Below are positions 8,801-18,565 of a stretch of DNA of 64,000 bases, piece after piece. The notes under the pieces were generated by a model. That model saw only the letters and a program-made list of their open reading frames with translations. It did not search any database and was not told the origin of the DNA. The number at the start of each line of letters is the position of its first letter. Within the stretch, counting starts at the first letter, position 1. The DNA is taken from contig JAKUDP010000003.1 of the NCBI GenBank assembly GCA_022570795.1, positions 2,418,001 to 2,482,000 on the forward strand, given 5' to 3'. This DNA comes from Sphaerulina vaccinii. Its lineage: Eukaryota > Ascomycota > Dothideomycetes > Mycosphaerellales > Mycosphaerellaceae. Position numbers and translations under genes: made by a program.

Positions 8801-9860
8801 CATTTGGCAGGTCCCGGATTAAATTGGCGACGTAGTCTGGAAGCGCATCGTGCACTCCATCGGGCAACTCAACGGCTCTCATCTTGCCTCGTGCTTTCTC
8901 ACTCATGGGCTTTGGCTTTGGCGTCTCCTCACTCGTTGCCTGAGACTCCAGTGCCTGTGCTGTAACCTTAGCATGTACTGGCAGCAAGCCGTGGGACACT
9001 CTGTGGGCATCGATGCGTGCCAGCCAAGCATCTCGAGGCAGATTTGAATGCTGTGAGTCTGTCGGTGACTGAGCTCTCGACTGACTCTGGGCTCGCTCGC
9101 CGACCGGCTTCGATTGTGGTTCTGCCGTGGCGATGGTGGGCATTGCTTGGTCTCCGTTCTGCCGGGGCTCCGCTACCAGGTCTGTGGACTCAGACTGTAC
9201 TGGCAGTAAGCCGTGCGAACGCTTCTGGGCATCAACGCGCGCCAGCCAAACATCACGAGACATCGGTTCGTGCTCATGCTCCGCCGAAGACTCAGCAACT
9301 TCAATATTCTTCTCGCTAACGATGTTCAATTCTGGTGCGTCCGTCGTGTTACCAGTGGGCAGCAATTTCTTGCTCGTCGGCTGTGGCTCTGGGATCTCCC
9401 TAACAGCCTCGTCAGGCACTGTCAAAGACTCCGCAGCTACGAAGCTATCCGGTCCCATCTCAAGCAACATCTCAGTGTACTTCTCAGCGAATCTTAGATC
9501 CTTTGCCAGCGCGATTTCAGTTTCGTTGTTACGGTCGCAGACTTCTAGATCATGCGCCTTTGCTTCAAGGAATGCGGATATCTGGCCCATGCTCTCTAGA
9601 GCTCTTGGTGTGTTCAGTGTTGTATCCTGACCTGGTCTGGTATGCAATCTAGGGTGTCCCCCGACGACAAGACTGAAAGCATAGTCGTACACAGCTCTGC
9701 GGAGATGTGACATTGTGTCAAAGACCGGCAAGTCGCGCACGATGAAGCCTGTGCAGTAGGCTTTGTAGATGTATGCCGAGAGGTTCGCAAAGCGTTCTGC
9801 GATTTCTGAGGCGCTCATACTGCGGAGCGGGTCTGCTTGGGAAGAATCCGAAGAGGACAT
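5844..9860 (-). CDS. Large low-complexity protein with internal repeats, 1338 aa
   Basis: Single long open frame. The first 150 residues look folded and helical (SEIAERFANLSAYIYKAYC; FAEKYTEMLLEMG). The rest is mostly disordered, rich in Pro, Ser, Glu and Gln. Two internal repeat types are visible. A WLARxDAxxxSHGLLPV motif occurs twice near residues 205 and 285. A DGKPMALDGKPIP motif occurs twice around residues 990-1030, preceded by GKKYVL, and a GKRYILYTPNG segment follows later. A helical stretch near 510-590 contains HEIDWD-like and RDWDIKRARQQ sequence. I recognise no catalytic domain. The length and absence of stops over 4 kb make it a confident gene of unknown function. A missed short intron cannot be excluded. 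Confidence 0.75.
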   Translation of the reverse strand: MSSSDSSQADPLRSMSASEIAERFANLSAYIYKAYCTGFIVRDLPVFDTMSHLRRAVYDYAFSLVVGGHPRLHTRPGQDTTLNTPRALESMGQISAFLEAKAHDLEVCDRNNETEIALAKDLRFAEKYTEMLLEMGPDSFVAAESLTVPDEAVREIPEPQPTSKKLLPTGNTTDAPELNIVSEKNIEVAESSAEHEHEPMSRDVWLARVDAQKRSHGLLPVQSESTDLVAEPRQNGDQAMPTIATAEPQSKPVGERAQSQSRAQSPTDSQHSNLPRDAWLARIDAHRVSHGLLPVHAKVTAQALESQATSEETPKPKPMSEKARGKMRAVELPDGVHDALPDYVANLIRDLPNGDHVEFKCTIAEPVTAHLNTAQQAVTQQEDQHAGPSHAAVDARTYLNLPAQANSAVGSGATTPAVATTPHDLRPTPYNAEHAPHPLQGSRLTSRSGLEDNDAFAKLHTPLDKLLHEVPKPCTTVQIGHSTSDALQPCQYVDASTFGFSGVKAIKLVHPFCAQEVHELDWDVLRHIEIVLHQNAVRYCAHGDERVRMAKRAEKISQVLVRREIGIRDWDIKRARQQAAQQTLVEQEARRTSPEHDAEEVGSQHSWPGHEERAAAALKKSMETASVSTTRISESDSSVVPEDAISQQPPPAGPSRERRDIYSIEVRVPKGAKSPKDVHVIWGNDTSPEVLTSRRAHPAQTARQSRSPSHLSVATELLRALPGATPARQASIHPPQSGESVIKLPSDVARAPGRTKSWVTQVEDATAAAAGPDAVKIVNRSYNGGQMAPLGLEIQTAAVPVLELRDHGPSMVSLQAQLTALQDQIARSQPRTDMPGSWPNTPKSPVQNLPLGMPQSPLQGSPSNIQGTHEGCDCKIVPCVQSASKKELQADVAEITTAEARPATEEPTTGEPATWDTVRHDRLNTSDIGPGPVSTTPTTIVQPSPRHVQAQDELLKWAEDLNLFEGRSSPPFVAYNNAVDGKKYVLDTDDGKPMALDGKPIPHDGISALKLPELNTSDGKPMALDGKPIPFEGTPTAKVPETAEVDDVSTLQTTCYSPICGQDNLILLPGACYALSCHRRQERHLQITNGNEQNDNASFRVQVVVEPTQPSLYPRPKGKQRADGNTEPLIYTNYDGKRYILYTPNGSPQLIPSDEALPFEPELPIESLPTLPPAEDDETLAPSLPHERLLPEITPAPSPPTRPLALQPSLPQERREAPPTRQPELLDAENHEPAPLLPHERLGFPFLTQHTQRLELRSSRGRQQVGGGKQRLGHHGIRGLVERPHEWDDYGYSEEERMKPSQLRARGTQTRRSDDEGKVFDEAGCSARDRMNFEPKKE
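6771..6912 (-). repeat. 84-bp in-frame duplication inside the 1338-aa protein
   Basis: AGGTATAGGCTTGCCATCAA and the following GTGCCAT occur at 6771 and again at 6855, giving a period of 84 bp (28 codons). It encodes the repeated DGKPMALDGKPIP segment. Confidence 0.75.
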
Positions 9861-10316
9861 AGCTGGTAAGCAGTGTTCACTGCGGACAAAACAGGGAGTC
9901 GGGTAGCTGGCCGAAGAGTGGGCTACTTCGATGGTCGAGTCAATGTCGAAGCTGATCTGGACGATTGTTGTATCTTGTGGGTAGAACCTGGGTAACTGTT
10001 CTTTGTGGGTCGGTATAGACTTTCGAGTAGGTGTGAAGTACTGGCGAAGGTAGCTGTTTCTCCGTCAATCTGGTCTAGGCTTAGTAGCTGTGATTCGAGA
10101 AAGATATAGGATTCGAGCCGATGTGCAGCATCCGTGAATGCCACCACATTCAGCATTGAACATGACTATGTGGTTAGCTGCTGCATCATACAATATAGTT
10201 GCAAGCTTCTTCAGTGCCCGGATAGCATGTCCGTGTGACACAAAGACTCGGAAGCCTGGAAAGCATACACGAGTGATTCGAGACTGTCGTTAGTCTTAGC
10301 TACAGCGGGACGTCGA
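9861..10316. other. Intergenic, no gene seen
   Basis: Holds the presumed promoter of the minus-strand gene ending at 9860 and the 3' flank of the DUF1295-like gene. Short open frames here lack protein-like composition. Confidence 0.5.
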
Positions 10317-11161
10317 CTAGTAGACCCATGGGATGAACTTATAGGGCGTCTGCCGCTCATAAGTCTTGAACTTGTCGCCGTACTATAGATTGTCAGCGCG
10401 CGCATTCTGCGTCCCCGAACTAGTCTTACCTTCTCCTCCATGTACTTCTGGTGATCAGGAATGGTCGACAAGATGAATTGGGTGGAGAAGAGTGCAGCCG
10501 TGACACCAGCCCACACCCATCCTCCACCTGCAAGCGCGTACCCAGCTCTCCAGAGCGTATAGCCAAAGTAGTTGACGTGTCTGCTCAATGACCACAGTCC
10601 ACCACCATATACCTTTCCCTTGTTCTTTGGATCCTTCTTCCAAGCATGTCTTTGCTGTTCGCTCAGCCATTCGATGCCTAGGCCCAGAACGTACATAGCA
10701 GTGCCCACCTGCAGCGGAGTCTGTGGGAAGTGTTCGCCATTCGTGCTCGCGCTCGTCTGCGCGCACACAAAGAACAAAGTGTTCAGACTGTTGAAGACCG
10801 AGTTCAACACACCAACCATGAGTCCCATGGTCGGGGCAATACGCTCCTTTCTCGTTGTCATGACCCAGTAGTTCTGCTTCAGCATACTGCCTACAGACAT
10901 GCCAAAGAGTATCGTGCGGTATGGCGAGAGACCTAGATGATCCAGAGGAGTGCGGGTGATCAGAGGCGGACCTTGAGGCAGCGGAGTGCCTCCCAGACGA
11001 CGGAGTAGGGAGGAGCCATAGGCATTAGTGAGGAGTTTGTATTGCAGATACGGGTCGAGCGCGCGTGCTAGGCAGAAGGTGAGCGTCCCTGATCGGTCGT
11101 CTGAGTAGTCGCCTCTCTGTATATCAGCTCCAGCTGGTCTCTTGGAGGTATTCGACGCCAT
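10317..11161 (-). CDS. DUF1295-like (steroid 5-alpha-reductase C-terminal fold) membrane protein, 265 aa
   Basis: Two exons: 11161-10430 and 10382-10317. The 47-nt intron has donor GTAAGA and acceptor CTATAG, phase 0. The protein starts MASNTSKRPAGAD and has about five hydrophobic segments. The C-terminal half carries the family signature: GLWSLSRHVNYFGYTLWRAG, then a membrane span, then, across the intron, a short basic tail ending FKTYERQTPYKFIPWVY. Family members (DUF1295, related to isoprenylcysteine methyltransferases and 5-alpha reductases) sit in the ER membrane; the exact substrate is unknown. Without the splice the frame runs into unrelated sequence, so the intron is well supported. 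An upstream in-frame start at 11320 is possible, but the Met at 11161 fits family length better. Confidence 0.8.
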
Positions 11162-12621
11162 GATCGGGTACTGTGAGTTAGTGATGAGGATGATGAAAAT
11201 GAAAGATACAACGCGTGAAGCTCCAACGCAGATCGCGTCGTGAAGTGAGGTCAACACCAGAGTGAAACATCGGCAAGTGGCGGGAATTCCCATGTTGACC
11301 TCGCTTTCTGACCGGAGCATTTCTGGCCACGTTGTGTTCTTCGTGGCACGATACTAACACGGTCTCAGCAGTCTCTTCGTGGCATCATTGCCGATGGGGA
11401 GGCAAAACAGAGCGACATGAGAGATCTTCGAGCCGCCGGAGGTGTTCAAGTGCAGGCAAGAGCTATTTTCAACGGGTGAAAGACATCAGGTTGTTTCTCC
11501 TACGGAAAGGAGAAACAGTCTGTCACAAAGGGCACGTGGAGTAGTTGCGGCATTGCGAATCTGTTGTCTGAGTTGTTGTTCTGGACTCATACCGCCATTT
11601 CTTAGCCACGACCAGGCGAGACAAATGCTTCAGGAGCTCCTGTGCGAGGCTACGTACAAGCTATACGTTCTGAGCACTTCGTACGCCTGTAATCAGGGCT
11701 CAACGAGTCACTGGAGTCTTGCGCAAGATCTCGAAACTTGTCCGAAGTATCGCAGATCGTTTGCTCTGATTACTACACCTTAGCAGTTACGGGTCTTGCA
11801 AAGAAGCTCTCAGGAATGCCTGGGCTTCTCCCATTAGCGTACGAGGTTCAAAGCCATCACTGGATGGAGAAGATTTCTCTGTGCCGAATTGAGGAGTCGC
11901 GCTAGTTCGACTACCGGCACTATGCTACAGACTAAGAGTGAGCAGTGAGCAGGGCTGACACGAGGCGAGCTAGGGTTTGGTATTCTGGACGCTCTCCACG
12001 ATACCGAGTGTCGCAATGTGGAGAGTGCTATAGCATTTGCCTGTTATGGATAGGCGACTGCTACAGAAGAACACCACCGGCGTTGAGACACGTTCTCGTG
12101 CTCCAGATGTCTTTACCTGGTGGCAGCACTTCGACACCACTCCGATCATGTGCTGGATCGTAGGCTGGACGTCGCACTTTGCATACAGAACCTCATTTCT
12201 TCATCGACTAGGCCCGGCAAATCCGATGCATGGTTCGACAGCAGTACGAGCGTGGCACGCAAGGTATGCAGGCCCAGCTGGAAGATCTAGAGGAAGAGAT
12301 CGATAACTATGAGAGTGTGAAGATGACCATACCGATTTTCGTGACATGATCATACAGAAATAGCTCACAAGTGCTTACTTAGACAGCAGAAACTAGCGGA
12401 CCGTGATGAAGACATGAGGACGGCCGGTGTTCACCCACGACCCCAGACTATACCGACAACCGACAACTAGCAGAAGGCCTTGGCAAAGCTATGGACGAGC
12501 AGATATAAGAGGACACTCTCAACCTAGATCGAAAGGCAACAGAACAGCAACGACCAGCATCACTTCAGCCACAACAACGACCACACTCCCTCAACAACAA
12601 ACACCACCTCAATAGTTCAAG
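11162..12621. other. Long intergenic region with a possible coiled-coil gene remnant
   Basis: About 1.46 kb with no convincing complete gene. At 12229-12348 (+) a short frame starting MVRQQYERGTQGMQAQLEDL continues EEEIDNYESVK before a stop. It is strongly coiled-coil-like and preceded by a possible acceptor (GACTAG), so it may be the last exon or a fragment of a decayed gene. The rest is unassigned. Confidence 0.3.
12504..12510 (+). promoter_or_regulatory. TATA-like element of the Hce2-type gene
   Basis: TATAAGA lies 112 nt upstream of the ATG at 12622. The leader between them is CA-rich (CAACAACAAACACC), typical of fungal 5' untranslated regions. Confidence 0.4.
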
Positions 12622-13095
12622 ATGCACTTCTCTCCAGCAACCGCCCTCGTGGCCTTCTTCTCCCTGTCAGCAGCAACTCCACTAGCCTTCCCAGCCAACG
12701 CTGGCACTGGAACCTCAGGAACAAACAAATGCGGCATATCCTCCTTCGTCCCAATAACCGGCTCCGGTGGCCAGCCAACACTCGACAACTGCTACAAACT
12801 GCGCGACCAAGTTAGCAAGAACAAGTTCAAGGTCTCATCAGCCATGACTATTTCCAAGTTCGGCGATTGCGCTTTCACCGCCACACCTGTCACCAAAGGA
12901 GAATTTGGATACATCGGAACTGCTGATATCCATGATATTGTTGAGAATGCTATTAAGAAGTGGCAAGCTGGTGGAAGTGGTGTTGCTGGATACAAGGGCA
13001 CTATTACTAAGCAGGTTGGCACTGCGGGTGATATGCCTTGTGATACCGATGGAGGAAAACAGGTTGAGATTGCTTGGACTATTGGACGTGCTTAG
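12622..13095 (+). CDS. Secreted Hce2/Ecp2-like effector candidate, 157 aa
   Basis: Single exon. Residues 1-19 form a signal peptide (MHFSPATALVAFFSLSAATP), so the protein is predicted to be secreted. The mature part has four cysteines (37, 57, 83, 140). Its pattern matches the Hce2 family, homologues of Cladosporium fulvum effector Ecp2: KCGISSF, then a DNCYKLRD segment, then FGDCAF, then IGTADIHDIVENAI, then a late Cys in DMPC. Family members are secreted by many plant-associated fungi and some cause necrosis in plants; others have no known role. The best supported statement is that this is an Hce2-domain secreted protein; virulence function is inference. The gene stands alone with about 400 bp of empty sequence downstream. 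Confidence 0.8.
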   Translation: MHFSPATALVAFFSLSAATPLAFPANAGTGTSGTNKCGISSFVPITGSGGQPTLDNCYKLRDQVSKNKFKVSSAMTISKFGDCAFTATPVTKGEFGYIGTADIHDIVENAIKKWQAGGSGVAGYKGTITKQVGTAGDMPCDTDGGKQVEIAWTIGRA

Positions 13096-13491
13096 ATGAT
13101 ATTGAGTGTGTTGGGACAATGGTTGCCAGAGCGAGTGCGAGCATTGAGGCGTAGTGCTTGGACTTCTTCCAATAGCGTCTGTGTGCAGCGATGCATTTCA
13201 TTTTAAGGAGAGGACACATCACTGGCTGCCTAGATCGTTCTTTCTACTTTGCCATATAGCTGTGTATATACTACCTTTCTGCCTGGTCGTCTTTCGACAC
13301 TCAACACCTGCCAAGCCAGGACCTGATTCGTCCATACTGAAACATCAAGTACTGTGCCACATAGGGCGGCTACCCTGCGAAGACTCATCGGGCGCTTGCG
13401 ATTGTATAAATCATCGTGACCTTTCAGGTGAAGGTAATAAACAAGTCAGCAACCTGTGCTGTATCTCTTGTTACCCGCGTCTCAGAACACC
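13096..13491. other. Intergenic, no gene seen
   Basis: Presumed terminator of the Hce2-type gene and promoter of the ankyrin-like gene. No protein-like frame. Confidence 0.5.
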
Positions 13492-14729
13492 ATGTCTCGT
13501 CAACAACTGGAACTCAGCAGTGCTAAGTGGTCCAGAATGACACAAGACGAGAAAGCAGCCGCAGAGCTGAGTGCTGCAGCAACTTCTACCGTCAATCACA
13601 TACGATACCAGCCTGTATATCACTGGAACATCAACCCGGAACTTCATGCTGCTTGTATCGCCGGCGATATCTCCCAGGTTCATCACCTTTTCGCAGCAGG
13701 CCTTGCAGACGCGGACGACGCTACTACAGAACTTGATGATGCGCTCGATGACCCTGCAATGCTTCGATGTCTTCTGGAACTTGGTGCCTATGTTCACACT
13801 ACCAGTATGAGGATGGTGCACTCCGGCGAGGCGTTGAGGGTGCTGCCTGAGTTTGGATATGATATCAAAGGTCAAGGCCACTTGATACTTCAGTCAGTCT
13901 GTCAACGTAACAACTTGAAATATGATTCTGATAGAAACCCAGAGACTTCACTGATGATCGAAAAACTCTCGACTGGTTGCTTGATCAAGGCGTCGATATC
14001 ACCAAGACTCCTACTGGACGAACTGCCTCTGGTTTCAACCTGTATATAGGAGGCTATGACTACTCCATAAAAATGTTGAACAATGCTGCAGCCAGTGGCG
14101 ATGTTGAGTTGTTTAATCATCTCGTAGCTCGAGGAGCTGATCCACACAAAAGCATGGCTCTTCACTACGTTTCGAAGATCAAAGACACGCAGAAAGCAGT
14201 GGCGATGCTTTCGAACCTGCTAGATAAGCACAATATGAACATTCACGCAGATACCGATGATCTCCGAGACTTCTTCCACGACGCATCAGACTATGGAACG
14301 CCACTCTGTACTGCCGTATGGCGCAAGAATCTTCCGCTTATCGAGGAGCTTTTGAGAAGAGGCGCACATCCTGACGTGGGAGGAGCTACTGGCGGCAGTG
14401 CTGTCTCTAAGGCAGTGGGTGGACTGATGTTCGAAGGCTTCTTACCTGCTCTTGTGCCACTACTGGACGCTGGCGCTGATCCGACAAGTGGGCTGAAGGC
14501 TGCTGTAGGCAGGGGACTGATCGATGTCGCGGAGACTTGTTTACAGTACGGCGCAAACATAGTTGCTGGCTTGGAACGGGCGCATATGCTTGAGCATTGG
14601 AGACTTCGTGGCCTGGCGCAAGACTCACCCAACAAAAGCTCCAAGCAGCTCCGAGCAGATGAGGTCAAGAAGCAAAAGAGCCATGAGATGATCGAGTTCC
14701 TGCAGACCTGGCAAGGGAAGTCAGCATGA
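13492..14729 (+). CDS. Ankyrin-repeat-like protein, 395 aa
   Basis: Two exons: 13492-13892 and 13943-14729. The 50-nt intron starts GTCAGT, contains CGTAAC as possible branch site and ends CCCAG (phase 2). Splicing joins a frame ending KGQGHLILQ to one starting DFTDDRKTLDWLLDQGVD, which restores a continuous ankyrin-like series. Helix-loop-helix repeats are visible: ELHAACIAGDISQVHHLFAA, LFNHLVARGADPH, PLIEELLRRGAHPDVGG, ALVPLLDAGADPT and VAETCLQYGAN. The repeats are degenerate, and the final stretch is basic. Such proteins mediate protein contacts; the partner is unknown. The start has an A at -3-like context (CACCATG). Confidence 0.75.
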
Positions 14730-14892
14730 ATATGTCAAGGCCATCGAGCATGCCTCGAGAAGTGCGTAGAAACGTCTGCTAAGCCATTTCGGGCTAGCTG
14801 AATCCGTTAGCAATTTGTTTGCTCTCTTCCAACTCTTCCACTTCCAATTTGCTGTCTTCACCAACTTACACAACTCGAACACGCTATCTTAC

Positions 14893-14900
14893 TATATAAA
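14893..14900 (+). promoter_or_regulatory. TATA box of the small paralogue gene
   Basis: TATATAAA, 52 nt upstream of the ATG at 14952. Confidence 0.5.
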
Positions 14901-14951
14901 CATCACCGATCACGCCCTATCATCGCACATATCTCGCGACCTCTCTTCGAG

Positions 14952-15258
14952 ATGTCCGAAAACGAAGACAAAGAGGTGATTGAGGCTTCACTTCACTCCG
15001 CAAGCTCGAAACTGACATTTTCAACAGACCGCCGCTAGAATCTTCGCCGAGATCAAGGCCCGCGTGAAGAAGACCCTCGGCCGCCAATCTGAGATCGTCG
15101 ATGAGAACAAGGACTATATAGTCCAATTCACCATGCTCGCGCGTGCGGAGGCAGAGAAGATGTTTGCGAGTGGGACGGACAGAGAGAAGCACATGCGGGT
15201 GTGGTTCACTTTCTTGTGGTGCCAGCTCGATGTGGCCGATCCACTAGTCGCCAAATAG
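14952..15258 (+). CDS. Small charged protein, 84 aa, paralogue of the gene at 26054
   Basis: Two exons: 14952-14975 (only MSENEDKE) and 15028-15258, with a 52-nt intron (GTGATT to CAACAG, phase 0). The protein is charged and helical. Its second half, TDREKHMRVWFTFLW, closely matches ADREKALKAWFTIVW in the protein encoded at 26054-26353. The pair also shares RVKKTLGRQ / RVREMLTRQ and AEAEKMF / HEAERRF. In both genes the intron follows codon 7 or 8 in phase 0, which supports common descent and the gene model. Both have a potential second donor (GGTAAGT) a few bases after the stop, suggesting a 3'-UTR intron. No known domain. Function unknown. Confidence 0.7.
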
Positions 15259-15751
15259 GTCAGGGAGGTAAGTGGGAGCTCTCTGCTGGTGATATGTTTG
15301 AATCGAGCTCAAATCATGTATAGATGCCAGCGCTTTCCGCGCGCCGACCAAGCTCCATGCCACCTCAGCAGCAGCCCCGGTGCACAGATTTTACCATGAG
15401 AGAAGCAGAGAGGGCAATTATCTGCATACAAAGGAAGGTCAGTGCTAGTGTATCATTCTGAGGATGGTTACACAAGTGTCTCGTGCCCATCGGCGCAAAC
15501 TCCTGAAGCATGCGGTCTTGCACTAGCTCGTACGTCGTTTAAGCCTATCATCGGAGAGGTATTCGGGAACCATAGGCGAGGGATGGTGATGCCCGTCTCC
15601 GACTGGTCGTACACAACTTCGTGTACGTCCACATCGAAATCGAAGTCTGGCAGAGGATCTGTAGATCCATGAGCACAGCGGACTAGACAGGAAATGCGAA
15701 AAGAAGGGACTGCTGGATATGTTTAGACGTTGATTGTGATAGATCTGCACC
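15259..15751. other. 3' flank of the small gene, no further gene
   Basis: A possible 3'-UTR intron starts with GTAAGT at 15268 and could end at ATGTATAG near 15324. Just after it, TTTCCGCGCGCCGACCAAG resembles the sequence immediately 5' of the ATG of the paralogue at 26054 (TTCCGCGCCGACCAAG), so this may be the trace of a once adjacent copy. Confidence 0.35.
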
Positions 15752-16756
15752 TTACTCCCAAAGCACAAAACATCGCAATTCAATACTCTCCCTCGCCGGG
15801 CCTTGGTCGTCCTCAGTCTGGAATGCTGTATGTGGGGAACATCTCGCAATGCCGTCCGCAGCAGAGTCGAAGCACTTGATAAGCAACACTCGTCAGGTTG
15901 CATGTTCGATGCGTAGTACCACTTGTGTGCCGGATTGTAGTTGAGCTCCTAGTGTCCCACATTAGTCTCCTTCTGTGAACGACAGTTCCAGGCCACTTAC
16001 CCATCTTCCAATATCTGCAGGTTGAAGACGTGGTTGGTCTGTGCCATACGTAGGATGCTGACCGCGGCCAGGTAGAATAGTTCTCACGCCGACAAGATCT
16101 TTGGCCTCGTCGACAGAGCGCCAGTCGCACACTGCAAGAGCATCGCGATTGACTGGTCGAAGAGGCCTCCATCTGTGTGGTGTTAGACTGGCTAACAAAC
16201 TCATGGACACAATGCACTACGCCAGATCGTGCACTTACAGATTGATGATGCCCCATCTTCCCTTCATGATGTCTGCCGCCATTTCTTCACCATAGGATGC
16301 TACGAGGTTTTGCTCAGCACCTTTGTAGGATTGGTCTACGTGAGCAGTCATCGCAGGGTGCATAAGGGGAACTACTCCCAGGTCGCCATCCTTGGCCAGG
16401 ATATCTTCTGCTGCCTTCTTCGCATCTTCCCAAGTTCGATTGCGAACGATATGGCCGACGACGAATACCTTGGAAGCGCCCACGACGTCTTTCACAAGAG
16501 CTGCGGAATCCTTGAAGTAGATGTCTTTGGTGATTTGGTCGTCTTGGAAATCACATGTAGTAGGCTGCTGGACAAATTCGAACCCATTTCTGTCGACTGT
16601 AAAGTTTTCGGAGCAGGATCGAAGATCTGTGACTTCGACTGAGTTCGGTATGTATTGTCGAAGCTTGTCACTAGCTGTGCCGATATACGACACCTTGGAG
16701 CTTGGGTGGTGGTGATTGACGATTGTCGAAACGGTCTTATTCTCAGCGTGAGGCAT
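15752..16756 (-). pseudogene. CmcJ/AsaB-family (GA4-desaturase-like) oxygenase gene with a frameshift
   Basis: Three exons on the minus strand: 16756-16239, 16172-16001 and 15948 onward. The introns are 66 nt (GTAAGT to CACACAG) and 52 nt (GTAAGT to ACACTAG). The exons give the family layout: DRNGFEFV near residue 55, a TAHVDQSY motif, GRWGIINL, WRPLRPVNRDALAVCDWRS, then NPAHKWYY and MQPDE. Right after MQPDE (about 15884-15888) the expected continuation, with LIKCFDS, SPHTAFQ and a final CFVLWE, lies in another frame. One base appears to be missing. Read without correction, the frame runs on to 15523 with an unrelated tail. Family members oxidise or desaturate secondary metabolites (for example in the aspergillic acid cluster), but no cluster is visible here. 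A sequencing error would give the same picture. Confidence 0.75.
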
Positions 16757-17843
16757 GATGATGATGTGGTGCTCGAAGGTTCTGCAGTTGTGTTCCTCTA
16801 GGTGGTAGATACATCTGGCGGTAGAGAGTGGTACAAGCTTATCCTTATACTATGGTCGTACCTATTGCGGAATCCGGCTGTAGCGGAGCTGCACGGAGCG
16901 GATCAACATGGTGCAGACAGCTACTTGTATGACCGTTCACGGGAGTATTCCATAGCTATTCTCCGCATCCTGTCAACATCTAGAAAGGGAAGAGAAGGTA
17001 GATCATCGACCAGTAGAACTAGCTTTTTAGTCAGCTTGAATACCCTACCTTTGTCAGCTCCATAGCATTGCACCAATCGGTATCTTCGTACGGCATGGGT
17101 TCTTAGCATAGGGCTGGTATGTCTCTAATCCCTGAGCAATCGAGCCAAGCCATATACTTCAGAGTACGTCTGTTTTAATGGGGACCAGGGTGTACTTAGG
17201 GCAAGACTCTGCAGTACAGAAAGAGGCATCAGAGGATCTCCCAGTCATACCGTAGGGCGTACAGTACGACAGGATGGCATTGTTCTTTTATCCACTGCAG
17301 ACATCACATCGCTACTCAATAGTGCTGCAGCCGTCCAGTAGCCCCCTAGACTGACCACGAACGAGCACGGGGGCGTGTTCCAACCTTGCATAGCTTGCTT
17401 TGGAGAGTCTGATAGCATTTTCGAGAAATGCAGGCCCGCAAACGAGATGTCCAGATGTCCTGATAGATCCAGATGCGCGGCCCATATTGTTCACCGAATA
17501 TCCGGCTCAACATTTGTGCTCTTCTTGTATCAGCTCTGCGCTCTGCTTATCTCGGACTCTTGGTCTTTCAGGTTTTTCAGATCCATATGTGGAGAAGTCG
17601 TCCAGTCGTGGGCGACGCGTCTTCTAGTATGTTGTAACAGGAAGTTATGTCGCGAGACAGCGCGTCTGGGCGGCTACTGCAGGTGAACACTGCAAGTGAA
17701 AAGTAGTGAGACAGAACTCGCCACATTATCTGGCCAGGCACGAAAAATCCCTTCCACTCTACGCGCTCTTACAAACTCGCCATTAGCCATCGACTCACGA
17801 ACAACCAACAACTTCCTCAAGAAAACGAACCTCAACCACGAAT
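16757..17843. other. Intergenic region, nothing supported
   Basis: About 1.1 kb. Short frames on both strands have no signal peptide, domain or paralogue. I see no repeat of note. Confidence 0.5.
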
Positions 17844-18176
17844 ATGCCTATCTCCAAGAAAGACCGCATCCACCGCGAGCAAAAGAAAGCCGACGCCGCA
17901 GGTACTCGTGCCAAGATCAACCCAAATGGCACACCAGTCAAAGCAGCTAAGCCAAAGTCGATTTGTGCTTTCTGTCGCAAGGAGCTCGTGAGTACTATCC
18001 CTCTACTTAGTACTTCACACATGCGAGAGAGCTGTAGAAGGAAACGGAGAATTGGTCAAGACTTCTGACATTTCTTGCATTAGGACAACACCAACTTGAA
18101 GATTCTCGAGCAACATGCCGATACGCACAATGAGCAGTGGCCAAAGGAGAAGTGCTGGCCAAACGAGTTCAAGTGA
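17844..18176 (+). CDS. Small zinc-binding protein (At2g23090/DUF1909-like), 78 aa
   Basis: Two exons: 17844-17987 and 18084-18176, with a 96-nt intron (GTGAGT to GCATTAG, phase 0). The N-terminal half is basic (MPISKKDRIHREQKKADAAG). It is followed by SICAFCRKEL, then across the intron LEQHADTHNEQWPKEKCW. The Cys-x2-Cys and His-x3-His pairs form a C2H2-type zinc site that is only complete after splicing, which supports the intron. The whole matches the short eukaryotic family with a SERF-like N-terminus and a zinc finger. Role unknown in fungi. Confidence 0.85.
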
Positions 18177-18565
18177 GCTAGACGTTTGGTGAAGCGTTGC
18201 TTTCAGGAGATATCGACAGACGAGTGGCCGAAAATTGAGACATGGATGAGGTTACTTATTTCGGTCTTGATCCTACTTTGCATACGTTTACGGCGCTAGG
18301 GGCAATAGAAAGGAAGCGTGCGAGCAGGCACCAAAGTACAAGAGCAGTACGCTGTTGCTGATAGAGAGAAATGATACCCAAAATTTAAAGCTGACATGAG
18401 AACCTGAGCGTACAGAACACCATCAGTATTCCGGCACAAAGAACTGGGAAGCCTGCGGCCAGCTCTTCTCACGAGGACTACCTTTATCGCTATTAGAGTC
18501 TCCTTCCTCTCCTTTCCAGATCTGGTGTCTGTCATCACTAGTGTCGCTCTATAATGTCTTAGTGC
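18177..18565. other. Convergent 3' flanks, no gene seen
   Basis: Lies between the ends of the plus-strand zinc protein and the minus-strand BTB-like gene. No coding or repeat signal. Confidence 0.5.
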
